Part shown: piece by piece, positions 48,367-59,879 of the stretch
Numbering within the stretch: position 1 is the stretch's first letter
How the letters are laid out: each line of letters begins with the position of its first letter
From: Anaeramoeba flamelloides
Taxonomy: Eukaryota; Metamonada; Anaeramoebidae
Direction: 5' to 3'
Length of the DNA stretch: 64,000 nt
Assembly (NCBI GenBank): GCA_027625915.1
Contig: JANTQA010000051.1
Coordinates: forward strand, 4,464,501 to 4,528,500
Notes under the pieces: generated by a model
Database searches by the model: none
Told to the model about the DNA's origin: nothing
Seen by the model: the letters and a program-made list of their open reading frames with translations, nothing else
Program-made: the position numbers and the translations under genes

Positions 48367-48628
48367 ATTGTTAAAATAAAGCAAATAATTGTATAATTGC
48401 AAATATTAAAAATCTAATCCTTTTTCTAACAAAATAAATTTTTTATCTAGATAGTAAAAAACTTACACAAGTTCATTAAAGCGGGGGTGTTTAGAATACC
48501 TGTTGAATTGTTTGATAATCTAATTAGTTCTACTTTTTTTGAAAAACGATTCAGTGTTTTATAGAGCTTTGTTATGACTTTTAAAAAATGATATAGTTAA
48601 TTCTTGTTTTATGATGACTTAATATTAT

Positions 48629-49034
48629 TTTGAACAAGACAATTCCATGGCTACAGTGAAGATTTAGATACACCAAATTTAAATATTGATATAGAGTTTT
48701 AAAAGGTTGAATATGAGAATAATCAAGGGTTTATTGAAAAAATATTTCCTAAATGAGTCGCAATGAAAAATAATATTTTGATGTGATCCAATAAAAAGTA
48801 ATTTTTAAAACAAAATATAAGTCCTATCTTACTGAATTTATGATGTTTAGAGTCATTTTGTGTTTTGAAAAATATATTTTTTGAAAAGAAGTAAAAATTC
48901 TTGAATATTGGTACCTTTAAGAAAATTTTTTTCAATAAACATATGATTATTATCATATTCAACCTTTTAAAACTCTAACTCAACATTAAAATTTGATATT
49001 GAAAAAATTCACTGTATTTTTGGGAAGATTGTTG
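48629..49034. mobile_element. Family C foldback MITE, copy 2 (eroded ends)
   Basis: Inner arms are clear (GATATAGAGTTTTAAAAGGT and its inverse CCTTTTAAAACTCTAACTC). The ends (ACAATTCCATGGCTACAGTG) are degraded relative to copies at 34235 and 61358. Confidence 0.75.
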
Positions 49035-49098
49035 TAATTTTATTTAAACACCCTTCCAATAACTAGGTAGTTAGAATGTTCAAAGTTTGTTTCTTAAA

Positions 49099-49275
49099 TA
49101 CAGTCAGTTCCACTTTTAAGGCAAAAAGTTTCAATGAAATTTAAAGCACAATAAAAACCTCAAATTCAGCCACAAAAAATTCAAATTCTAATACAATAAT
49201 TTGTGTAAAAAAAAATTCCAAATTTTGTGCATATATTTGAGATTTTTTTGTGCCTTAAATGTGAAACTGACTGTA
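49099..49275. mobile_element. Family B foldback MITE, copy 4
   Basis: TACAGTCAGTTCCACTTTTA at the left, GAAACTGACTGTA at the right; 65 bp from family C copy 2. Confidence 0.85.
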
Positions 49276-50418
49276 ATATAGCATTTTTTTCCACCTTAAA
49301 TTTCCTTCCAAGTTTCTGTCTTTAAAGTTTTATTGATATTATTAAAATGAAAAAAAAAAATCAAGAATTAATTTAAAGAAAACCTTATTAAATGATAACA
49401 AAATTACCTTTCCTAATAAAATGAAGTCTATTTTAAATAAAAAATTCAGTTAACAAGAAGATATATCATATAAATAATAATTAAACTAGTCATACTATTT
49501 TTAATTTGTAATTTTGGGTAATAACAAATACAATTTATTTTTCAAATAATTTCTTAAAAAGTTGAATTTTGATGATATTTTGAGAGAAAATTTCACAAAA
49601 AATTATTAAATATAATATAAATAAATTTTATAAATATAAATTAAAGTGTTTAGTATTAGATCTCAAAAAAATATATTATCCCTAAAAAATTAAATAAAAT
49701 TTTCAAAAGTATATATTATTATGTTTTTTTAACAAGGATTCCCTTGCAATTTTTTATTTATGGTACTATTTTTTGAAGACATAAGTTTCAAAAAACCAAA
49801 ATTATTTACAATGAATTGTGATATTATTAAATTTCAGTTGATTTTGTAGTGTTTTTACACCCCCATCCACTTAATTTTCAAATTTTCATAGATCACAAGT
49901 GTTTTTTTTTTCAAATAATCTTTTATTTTTTCTTTATTGAATTATAAAAAACAATTGTTAACCCCCCTATTGAATTATATTTGAAATTAGATAACTTTAT
50001 ATTAAGTATGAAAAAAAAAACAACAATATTTTTTTGAAAACAAAAAAGAAATGCTCGAACTATTGAAATTACAATGAGATTATCAATGAGCGAACTATTT
50101 TTTAAACAAATAATTGTATTTACTAGATTTTTCAGAAAAATATTAAGAATTATAAAGCAAAAAAATAGAATTTTCAAAACTGTTATATAATTCATTTAGG
50201 AATAATTATTTTTTTCAAAATTGGTTAAATTCCAAAATTTGTAAAATTCTCCATTTTTTTCAAAAATAGTCAATTCTAGTGAAAATCGATTGTTTTTAGT
50301 TATTTTGAAAAAAAACCATTTTGGGTACTTTAGAGTACGTCACAACAAGTTTGGAATGGTTGGATGGTATATGAAGCTTTTTAGTCTCGTTTTTAACAAA
50401 TATATATTAATTAATAGT
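49276..50418. other. Intergenic, no gene seen
   Basis: AT-rich. Chance frames on the minus strand near 49.9-50.2 kb are isoleucine/leucine/phenylalanine-rich translations of AT repeats and are not supported as genes. Confidence 0.4.
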
Positions 50419-50617
50419 ATATATAGTTCCACTTTTAAGGAAAAAACTTTCAACTAAATTTAAGACATAAAAAAATCTCAAATTAAGGCACAAAATTTGG
50501 AATTTTTTTTTTTCTCAAATTATTTTACTAGAATCTGAATGTTGTGCCTTAATTTGAGATTTTTATTATGCCTTAACTTGTGTTGAAGTTTGTACCTTAA
50601 AAGTGAAACTGACTATA
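50419..50617. mobile_element. Family B foldback MITE, copy 5
   Basis: TATATAGTTCCACTTTTAAG at the left, AAAAGTGAAACTGACTATA at the right; same internal AAATTAAGGCACAAAATTTG motif. Confidence 0.8.
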
Positions 50618-52321
50618 GAATTAGACTTTTATTACTTATTATAATAATTGAAATTTTACAATAAACATTTTTTGGTTAAAATTAGGTTTTAGAGAATTTT
50701 TTGAAAGTATTAAGTATTTAAGGTTGTAACCTTTTGGATTTTAGATACAATTTAAGTAATATTGTACTACTAATCACAACATAATCTTATTGATTTTTAC
50801 TCTCTGGTTCATAAAAAATACTTAGAACCATTCGTACCAATGAAATTCATCAAGAGACTCTTCATAGAGAGAAAAAAATCCAATTTTATCAATTTTGATA
50901 ATTATTAATATACCCATTAAATTTTTAATCAAAAATAATCAAAAAATATTTATTTTTTCCTTTATTTTTAATATTAAAAAATCACTTTGAAAGGTAAAAT
51001 TCTCAAAAAACTGTTTATATATATATATATATATTGAAGAGAGGTGATGCAACAAAATTACCTACTTTGTTTCCTTGGTTTTTTTTAATAATTTGAGAAA
51101 TAAATAGAAAATTCAAGAAATTTTCGTTTTATTTCTAAAATTAAAAAAAATATAGGCACTTGACCGCACGACTGCTTGTTTATTGTGTTATTTATTTGGA
51201 TAATTTTTAAATATTTTTGTTGACAGTTAGTTTTTTTTTAATTTTAGAAATAAACTAAAAATTAAATAAATTTTCGGTTCATTTCTTAAATTAAAAAAAA
51301 CCACAGTTAACTTTTCTTAACTTTTCTGTTTATTTGGAAAATCGATAGGTTTCAAATAAAATAGTAAACCTTAAGAAAACCTATACATTCTACGGCACTC
51401 TATGACACTTACTAAAACTCTAAAAAGGTATAGAGTTTTATATCCTAACTATAATGGATTTAGGAATACAGTAAGATGATATCTTTTCTTTAAAAAAATG
51501 AAAAGAAAAATTATTTATTAGTAAACAAAGACAAGAAAAAGAGAAAGAAAAGCAAGAAATGAAAGAGTCAAAAAATAATAGAAAAAAGGAAAAACTTTAG
51601 TGAAAAGTTTTTTTTTGCATCCCAAGTGTTGAATGGGCTGGTGATTGTTTCCTTTTATGTCATTTTTTTTGGATCGCCATTATCTTTTGTTTTAATAAAG
51701 ACTTCTTAATATTTTAACAACTATAGATCAAACGAAATAAGCAACTTTTTTAAATTTTGATTTAGAACTTTATTGATGAGTCCAATATATAAAATGCTGA
51801 GTTATTAAGAATATGAATTGGATTTTGAAATTTTCTTTTTCATAAGTACAGTACAATTTGTTGAAGATCTAATCATGAACAAGTTAGGTTAGGTTAGTAC
51901 TGACCAAGTCAAACAATCCTTATAATGATTTTTTATTCCTTTTCCAAACACCTAAAAAAACAAAAAGAACAGGAACCTAAAGAACCAAAATAGCCAACGG
52001 AACCCAAACAACTTGTAAAGGGAAATTTGGAAATAGTAAATAGTATAAAAAATAAAAACTGGTATTTTTTTTCAATTTTGATCTCAATGTATTTTGTTGA
52101 ATATTAAAAGTTGTTTTCAATTTTTTTTTAAAAATAAAAAAACTTAACTCTGTAATCAATGAAAGTTAAAAAAACCGAACGGGATTTAACCAAAACTAAA
52201 CTTATAATTCAATTCCAAATTAAATCTGAAAGAGTAATTTTTGGCAAAAAAATAAAAAAAAAAAAAAAAGAGACTTTTTATAAAAATTCTGTTGAAATAT
52301 AGTTTTTATTTTTTAAATCTT
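50618..52321. other. 3' flank of the DnaJ gene, with palindromes
   Basis: A (TA)n run at 51015-51034 and a diffuse foldback at about 51066-51312 built on GGTTTTTTTTAAT...AAATAAA arms. A similar palindromic texture occurs at about 59130-59430. No gene supported; a short protein-like string near 50820-50885 (IRTNEIHQETLHREKK) stands alone. Confidence 0.45.
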
Positions 52322-55300
52322 TTATTTTTTTTCTAAGAGCGATCTTAATTGCTTTTTTTGTCGATTATTAATTTTTTTAGGAAATTCAATTTCAAAAACA
52401 ACCAAAAGATCTCCTTTTTCGGAAGGGAAATCACGCATTGGCATTCCTAAATCAGGATACTTGATTACAACACCAGGGCTTGTAACTTCATTTCGAGAAA
52501 TTGTTTCCATTTCACCATTTACATGCTTAAATGTGCGTGTAAAGCCAGTTAATGATTCTACTAAACTAATTTTCATTTTAGTTTTGAGATGATCGCCTAT
52601 TCTTTGAAATTTGGAGTTTTTTTTTTGTCGAATAACAAAAACAATATCACCAGGAATAAGATCTTCACCTTCGTCTCCAGACTGTTCAAAATTCTATAGG
52701 CAAATATAATAAAAATAGAAAATAAAATTAAAGTTTAAAATTAATTTAATATTAAATATAGATGAAAATTTCAACAAAAGAAATTTAAAGAGCAAATAGA
52801 TGTAATTTATAATACAAAGATAAATAATAAAAATTATATTTTGAAAAATTAAGTAATATTTTTCCCCAATTAGATTTTTTTTTAAACGAATAAAAAAGAA
52901 AATAAAAAAAATACAATCTTGTTAATGTATCATTTTAAAAATACAATTTTGCTAATTTATCATTTTAAAAATAAAATTTTCAAATAAACAAACCACATAA
53001 TTTGTTTATATGAACCTATAAGATTTTGTTTATAGGCTTTTTGATTTAATTCTTAATCCACACGCATACAAAAATTAAATCATAACTATTGGAATTTGAC
53101 AAAAAATAAAAGCAATGTGAAAATATAAAAAATTATATTGTTTCAGACTCAATTTTACAACAAAACATGTTGTCAAGAAATTTTGTTCACAACATTTCCC
53201 AAATTAATTTCATTGTGATATTTTGGGACTGTTTTTCAATTTTTTGTTAATTGTTTCATCAGGTAGTAATTCAAAAGGCATTACGTTGATGATTCAAACG
53301 AATATAAACTTTTTTTTAGGTATATTTTTTTTATCAAGATCGGTTTTTTTTTGATTTAAAAAAAATTTTTTTCTTTTTAAAAATATCTTTGAATTAGCCC
53401 TAAAACCCATCAACTATTAGATACCGATTAACCATATATTTCGATTAATTTTTTATCATGATATTTTGATAATTATCGAGATCTTTGAGAATATCGCATT
53501 ATTAATACAAATTGCAATATTCTTGGTTCACTGGATTTTATAGAGATAATATCAATTTGATAGAGATAATCGCGATTGTTGAAACTTTATCGTGATTTTT
53601 GTAACTTTATCGTTACTTAACAAAGATATCGCCAAATCCTCTATTTTTTTTTTTATTTTTGGTTTTCATTTTTTGTTCTACTTTAAAAAACCTCACTTAT
53701 CAATTCCTTAAAAATACACCTGAGAAAGAAATTAATCCAATTACTTTTTAATTTCGTTGAGTAATTAGTATCCCGCTAGTAATTACCAAGTGAAATTAAA
53801 CAATATCATTATTATTGTGAGAAAGGAGTAATCAAAGAAAATTTATTAAATAAAAAAGAGAAGAAGAAAAATAATTAAAATATTAAAGTAAAAAAATATT
53901 ATATCATTTACATGACCAAATTAAAAATTATCCACTGTCGTTAGGTTTTTCAGGATTTGAAAGAATTGAGTAAAATCAAAGATTTAACTCTATTCTTTTG
54001 AATTCTGGAAAACCTAGGCACTTGACGGCACTTGACGACACGCCCCCTGAAACAGGAGGAGTAAAAACCCGATAGAATTATTATCAGTAATAAATAAGAT
54101 TCTACAGACTGTGATTAATAAATTGGTAAATTAAACAATATCAGGAGTTATTGATTTTTTTTTTTCAAAATAACTTTTATATTAAGTGATGTAGATCTGA
54201 AAAATATTTCATCATTTTTTATATTTTTTTTAATATTTTTTATCCCAGAAAAATAACAACATAATTCAACGCAACTTTTAATTTCAAGGTTACTTTATTC
54301 AGTAAGAATCAAAAAATAAAATCAAAAAAAAATACTATTCTTGTCGCAAAAACTGTATTTTAATCTGTGAATAAAAGATCCAAAAAATCTTAACTGACTT
54401 CAAGAATTAACTTTTGTCTTGTAAATTTAGAATTCGTTTGTAACTTCCATCCTGAAATATCTGGCTGCAATGAAAAAAATTTTTTCTTTAGTAATGTTCT
54501 CACAAATGTTAAAATGAAAATACATCAATAAGGAATATCCAAATTTGATGGCCAGTGAAGATTACTTTTCTTACCACAGCACATTTAATGACTTTAAAGA
54601 AACTTGATTGAAGAGATCTTGCTAACTTTAAAATTTTAAGTTTTTTTTTCAGAAAATTTTGAGTTTGTTAAATCCATTTTTCGGACAAATTTAACATCTT
54701 TGCCATTTTCTCACATCAACTCATCGTACAATCCTTGAAAAAAATATAGAGTTCCTTCTTTCGCTTTCCTTTCTAGTGTACCAAAATAGGATTATTTGGT
54801 GTTGAATTTTCTTTTTTGAATTAATTTCGTGTTGTTGGGTGTTTAAAAGTAAAAGTCTATAGATTTGGTTTGTGGAGTTGTTCTTTTTTGAAGACAAAAC
54901 TTCTCTTTTCCAATCCCACATGAGATACACATCTGATTGGAAAAGTTAATTTTGAACTTTTGGTATTTGCTGAGGTATTTTTGTTTTTTTCAAGAGAAAA
55001 TTCCCAAATAAAAAGATAAGTTTCAACTCAACCAAAAAATCACTTGTTAGTTGTTTTGATTTCGATTTTTAGTGTTCTGTTATTTTTGAGATCTTTATGT
55101 TCCCTTCTTTTTTTGTTTTATCATTTGTACCCGATGTTTTGTGTTTAGAAAATAATAGCAATTCACCCAATGAAGTATGACAATAATTATAAATTATGGG
55201 GGTTCCGCTGTATTGGATACAGATAGGCCATCGTATAGAATAATAGACACCAATTCTTTCTTGGCCACAATTGTGAAATAGAACTTGCTTTGCCGTGTTA

Positions 55301-57031
55301 CCATACCACACACAAAGCATTCAAATTCGTTCAGGGTAGCTAATTAGACGTTGTTTATCTTCACCTGATTTGTAAGATTGAAAAGTTTTTTATGTACTTG
55401 AGTGGATATTTTTGATTTGGAAATGGAATTTTATATGTTGGTTTCATTTCTGTTGACACAATGAAATTAGAAGTTGAAAGGGGTTTAATCTTTTTTAAAT
55501 GGTTTAGCTTGAAAAAAACATCCAGACTTGGTAAAATTTAAAAGAAATTTATTTTTTAGATCAAAATATTAACAAAATTCGAAAATTTTGAAAAGTGATT
55601 ACAAAAAATAACAATCTTTTTTTTGTTACTTTTTGAACCATCAAAACCGAAAATTTAGGGAAAATAACATCCTACAATTTTAGATCCTTGTCGAAAATAA
55701 AATTTATAATTTTTCACAATTCAAATTCAAAAAAAATCTCTCAACAAATTTCGAAAAGCAAAATACCATTATTCCTCTTAATTTCCACTTCATTTTAAAA
55801 TAATCTTGAAGAGTTGAGTACAATGGCAGAAATATACTTGAGTATAAAGTAGAAAGTAGGAGAAATAAGAAGTAAAAATAATAGATTGTAAATTTGACTT
55901 GTTTTGTTTGGGTATTTTGAAAAGTTTTGGTTTCATATCATGTTTTTATTTGTAATTTTCTTCTAGAATCCTTAAAAAAACTTAAATTTGAAATATTTTG
56001 AACTTTCTTTTTATACATAATCTTTGAAACCATTTTTGTTATTTAAAAACATTGGATTTCCATTCTTACAGAGCATAAAAATTCAGATAATCCTAAAAAT
56101 ATCCCAATTTTTTCGGTTTAGAGTCGAAAGAAAATTAGAGCAAGGATGAAAAAGTATATTAAAAAAGGGTTTTATTTCTGATTTGGTAAAAGAGTGAAAA
56201 AGATCATGAGGCTATTCGTTCGATGTTAATTGATTTTTCTTTTAAAATTGTGTGATTCAAAGAACAAAAGAAAAATAAATTTTTAAATGTGTGCTGTGTG
56301 GTTCAATTTTCTTTGACTGTTTCGTATTATGTTTGTCTCTTAATAATAACAAAACAAAGCAAATTTTTGATGTTCTAAATTTAAAGAAATTGAAAAAATT
56401 CCTTCTTTTGATTAAAAAATAAAATAAAAAAAAAAAATTGTTTGCTTACAAATCTATGACCATTTGGTAACCCTCGTTCTACAACCACTTCAAGAACTGT
56501 GTCTCTTCTTTCAAGTTCACCTTTCGTGCCACCATATTTTAGAATATTTTTTGAATGGGGGAACTTAAGGATACAACCGTGATAGAGTTCGTATAAAGAC
56601 ACATCAATCTCGAATTCCATATCAGATCCCTTTCTTTGTGAATTCCTTCCTCCACCAAAGTTAAAACCAAAATTACTCCCAAAAAGATCGGAAAAGGATC
56701 CAAAAAATGAGCCACCAGGACCTGAACCTGAATTACGATCTAGTCCTTCCTTACCATGTTGATCGTATACTCTTCTTTTTTTCTCGTCTGACAATACTTC
56801 ATAGGCGTGCGCAATTTTTTTGAATTTATCTTCTGCATCTTTTGCTTTATTGAGATCTGGATGATATTTCTTTGCTAATTGTCGGTACGATCTTTTGATT
56901 TGTGGAAGTGGTGCGTTTGGAGAGACCCCAAGAACATCATAATATTCTGTTTCACGAACACAGGATATAACAGTGAAATTTAGAGAGATGAGAAGAAAGT
57001 AAATTCCTATTAAAAAAAAAATTCCTTTCAT
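52322..57031 (-). CDS. ER-lumenal DnaJ/Hsp40 co-chaperone, DNAJB11 (ERdj3)-like, two exons, 317 aa
   Basis: Known role: stimulates the ER Hsp70 (BiP) ATPase and hands it unfolded clients. Exons 57031-56450 (donor TTT|GTAAGC) and 52693-52322 (acceptor CCTATAG), phase 0, 582 + 372 nt. Residues 1-24 form a signal peptide ([20 protein letters not shown]). The J domain (about 29-95) has [11 protein letters not shown] and the catalytic HPD in [11 protein letters not shown] Gly/Phe region ([16 protein letters not shown]) follows, then C-terminal domain I ([40 protein letters not shown]) and domain II ([25 protein letters not shown]). Odd: human DNAJB11 has a cysteine-rich insertion in domain I, but here a short [14 protein letters not shown] loop has no cysteines. 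There is no HDEL-type signal; the protein ends LLEKK. Confidence 0.93.
53408..53645 (-). repeat. Family F dispersed repeat, copy 2
   Basis: Reverse complement of the repeat at 22795-22992 (AACTTTATCGTGATTTTTGT, ACAAAGATATCGCCAAATCC). Slightly longer than copy 1 and retains ATCAACTATTAGAT at its far end. Confidence 0.65.
53942..54018. repeat. Palindrome (family X)
   Basis: AGGTTTTTCAGGATTTGAAA and the inverse TTGAATTCTGGAAAACCT, arms about 35 bp with a very short loop, followed by two TTGACG(G/A)CA repeats. A looser relative lies at about 17275-17520. Confidence 0.65.
54700..55420 (-). pseudogene. Less AT-rich island in the DnaJ intron, possible nested relic
   Basis: On the minus strand several peptide-like stretches appear in changing frames: [14 protein letters not shown], then [20 protein letters not shown] (55245-55320), then [12 protein letters not shown] near 54900. 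Cysteine pairs suggest a zinc-binding fragment, but no single open frame or splice model holds them. The same DNA can fold into short stems (CTGTATTGGATACAG; GGCCA...TGGCC), so an RNA is an alternative. Function and family unknown. Confidence 0.3.
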
Positions 57032-57252
57032 TATTTATTGAGAGAATTATGACAAGTCAATTGAATTGTGAAAGAGATCAAAAATAAACAAAATTTGTGT
57101 TTTATATTTTATCGTTTAAAATTGAATTGTCTTTCAATTTTAAATTGTAAAAATTGTGATGAATATATAAAAATGAAAAAAATGAAAGAGATTCTTATTT
57201 CTTTCAAATTCTCTGTTATTATTTTCTTTATGTTTTATAGTCTTGAATAAAA
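57032..57252. other. Promoter-side region of the DnaJ gene
   Basis: No recognisable motif. A short plus-strand frame here (57068-57250) is AT-driven and not supported. Confidence 0.35.
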
Positions 57253-57539
57253 TACTAGACATGAAAAAAATACTTGGCACAATTTTTAATTGTGAATATT
57301 CGGAAATTTTTTATGTGTTAATTGCACATAATTGAAAAATTTAATACTTATATTTAAGAAACAAACTTTGAAATTGTAACTCACCCACTTATTAGAGTGG
57401 TAACTAATTAAATTACAACTGTTCAAAACACTATTAAATCAATCATAATAACCCAAATAAAAAATTATGTTTTTTCCATATTCTTATAAACCTCCATTAA
57501 GGGATTAGCCTCACTATAGATTTCTCTATAATCAAAGTA

Positions 57540-57762
57540 CTGTTAATTGTAAAATAAATCGGACAAAATTTTCATTCATCGTTCCCAAAAAAATCTTTGA
57601 AATAATCTTTGAAAATCGAATTATTTTTCAACCATATAACGTGTTTAACGTGGTTAGAGGATAGGGACTATCAAAATTCTGTATTCAAAGGATTTTTGAA
57701 ATCATAATTTAATTTTGGAAAGATAAATGAAAATTTTGTCCGATTTATTTTTCAATTAATAG
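57540..57762. mobile_element. Family K foldback MITE nested in family J
   Basis: CTGTTAATTGTAAAATAAAT and its inverse ATTTATTTTTCAATTAATAG at the ends, arms about 45 bp including CGGACAAAATTTTCATT. TA at 57538-57539 and 57763-57764. Removing K and one TA restores ATCAAAGTATGTTGT of the J arm. Confidence 0.85.
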
Positions 57763-58197
57763 TATGTTGTAATTGGGTGTAAATGGTATTAGTGCACCCT
57801 GGCTCGAATAACTTTAAAAAATCTATTATAAATCTTATTGCTCAATAAATTATTACATTTTTTACTAAGTATCACAATTAAAAAATTTCGTTTTGTAAAA
57901 TTTTTTTTTAATTTCTTTTCCAAATCTAAAAATAGAAACCCAAAATAAAGTATTCCAGTATTTAATAATTTAGATTTAGAACTTCCAAAAGTAACTATTT
58001 TTTTAATTTTTAAATTTCAAAGATTAACTCAATAATCATCAACATAAAAACCCTAAAGACTTATTAGTTTTGTTTGCTTTTTCAAGTCTATTTATAGAAT
58101 CAATATATTTCCATGATTTGAGAAATAATTTGACAAAAAACTTTATTCGTTAATTATTTAATTTTTAAAAAAAAACGAATTTTTTAGTAACTAATCC

Positions 58198-58285
58198 ACA
58201 TTTCGCCATAAATTTAAGATAGATATTTTATGACTTTTTAGTCTGAATATGGATAATTCAACCTTTAAATTTATGGCGAAATGCA
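58198..58285. repeat. Hairpin inside family J
   Basis: ACATTTCGCCATAAATTTAA and the inverse TTTAAATTTATGGCGAAATG around a 45-bp loop. May be a further small MITE (family L) or the core of J. Confidence 0.65.
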
Positions 58286-58690
58286 GATTTTATTCTGAAT
58301 TTGCTGGGTTTTTTACTAATACATAGATCATTTTTAATCGATGAGATCAGTAAATATTACTGCTAGACTAATCGATTTTTTAGAGACATTTGAACCATGT
58401 AACACTAATTTTGTATGGTCGAATAACAACATACTTTGATACTAGGCTTCTCCTTGGTAGGCGCTAATCCCTTAAACTCTATTGTTTTTCTAAGTAGTAG
58501 TAGATCTACTTTGGTTATCAAACAATTAATTGAGTATTCAATAGAAATCCTACTTTAATATATTTTTAGGTTGTTAATTACTAGGTTCATAACAAAATTT
58601 GGTTATTTATAAAAAGGATTAGATTTTAAAAAAAAAATTTTTACAATAATTTTCCTAAAAATATCAATTAAAAATTTTGGGTTTTATTTA

Positions 58691-59879
58691 AATTTCACAT
58701 TTTTTTTTCTATACTATTCCCAAAATTTTGTAATAACTCATCAATTTATCAAATACTAGCTTCGAAATAAAAAATCTACTTCAAAACTTGAGAATGTTTT
58801 TTTTTAATTGTAGAATAACAAATTGGATTGATACATTAATCATTTTCTTCAACCTAAAGTTTTTTAGTAGTTTTTTTGAGTTGATTCTTTTGATTAGAGA
58901 GCTTGAAAAAAATTTTTTTTACTGAAATGGAGTTTATCAAATATGGTGAGGTAATATAATTTATTCTAAATCTTGAAATATATTATTTTGGTGTTACAAT
59001 ATAAGAAGAAAATAAAGCAAAATTAATTTATAATTGAAATTCAAAAAAGTTCAAACTTAAGGAAATAGTACCCCTAAAGTCAAAATTCTTACTTTTTCAT
59101 ATTTCAAAGTAAAAAACAAGAATTAAAATAAAGTGTTCTAGGTTTTTTTGAGGTTTTATATTTTATTTAGAAAATCTATTGATTTTCGTTAGGTTTTTTT
59201 TACTTTTTGTAATAAATCAAAAATTTATTAAAATTTTCTGTTTATTTTAAAAAGTAAAAAAAACCTATAACACTTCACAAATAAATAGAAAAATAAAAAA
59301 AAACCAAATGAGAATTTATTGATTTTTCCAAATAAATAGAATATACAAGAAAAGATAACGGTATTTTTTTTTAATTTCAGATATAAAAACAAAAATCAAT
59401 GTTTTGTTAATTTAAAAAATAAATAAGAGGTTATTACTTAGAAAAATAATTTGATAGATTTGAAATATATTGATGGAATAACTAAGATTTTAAAAGGGAA
59501 ACTAATCGATAAATTTTTACCTTTTCAAGTTTAAAATTTTTGAATAAACCTTTAAAAATCTAAAAAAATGAATCACAAATTTATTTTATTCAAATATTTC
59601 CTGTATTATTATAAAAACCCATACTTAAGTAACTGTTTTTTCCATTTCTTCAATTTGAATGTTTTTTATGGAATAAAAAAATTGCCTAAATTGAAATTTT
59701 TAATTTAGATAAATGACAAAAAAATCAAAAAATATATTTTTACGTTCATATAAATTTTTTATCACGAATATCCTTTGTCCTAATAAACAACGCCCTTTAC
59801 GGTGATTTTTTAAAGTCATGAAGGATTAAAGTTATAATATTTTGTCAATATGATGACCATATATATATATATATATATA
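58691..59879. other. Intergenic, no gene seen
   Basis: AT-rich with diffuse palindromes at about 59130-59430 (AACCTATAAC, AAAAAGTAAAAAAAACCTA) similar to 51066-51312. The (TA)n run at 59859-59881 forms the left border of the family E element. Confidence 0.45.

Larger units (their letters stand above)
52694..56449 (-). other. DnaJ intron 1 (about 3.76 kb)
   Basis: Splitting the gene between GHRF and [10 protein letters not shown], this intron carries family F copy 2, a hairpin at 53942-54018 and a coding-like, less AT-rich island at about 54700-55420. The rest is AT-rich with no recognisable feature. Confidence 0.85.
57501..58471. mobile_element. Family J foldback element nested in family I
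   Basis: GGGATTAGCCTCACTATAG at the left and (inverted) GGGATTAGCGCCTACCAAGG at the right, between TTAA at 57497-57500 and 58472-58475. Ignoring the inner insertion K, the arms match for about 95 bp through ATCAAAGTATGTTGT. Comparison with the intact family I copy shows the empty site as a single (T/A)TAAA, so TTAA or TA was duplicated. Confidence 0.8.
57253..58690. mobile_element. Family I TIR element, copy 2, split by a nested insertion
   Basis: Left part 57253-57496 and right part 58476-58690 align with the intact copy at 63051-63545 (AACTCACCCACTTATTAGAG; GGTTATTTATAAAAAGGAT). Its terminal repeats are partly deleted compared with the intact copy. Between the halves lies family J. Confidence 0.75.

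Noticed and set aside
49923-50195. 90-codon minus-strand frame
   Set aside because: Isoleucine/leucine/phenylalanine-rich product of AT repeats; no start context, no domain, no neighbouring exon.
50816-50885. Short peptide-like string (IRTNEIHQETLHREKK)
   Set aside because: About 20 codons only, with no flanking coding sequence or splice context.
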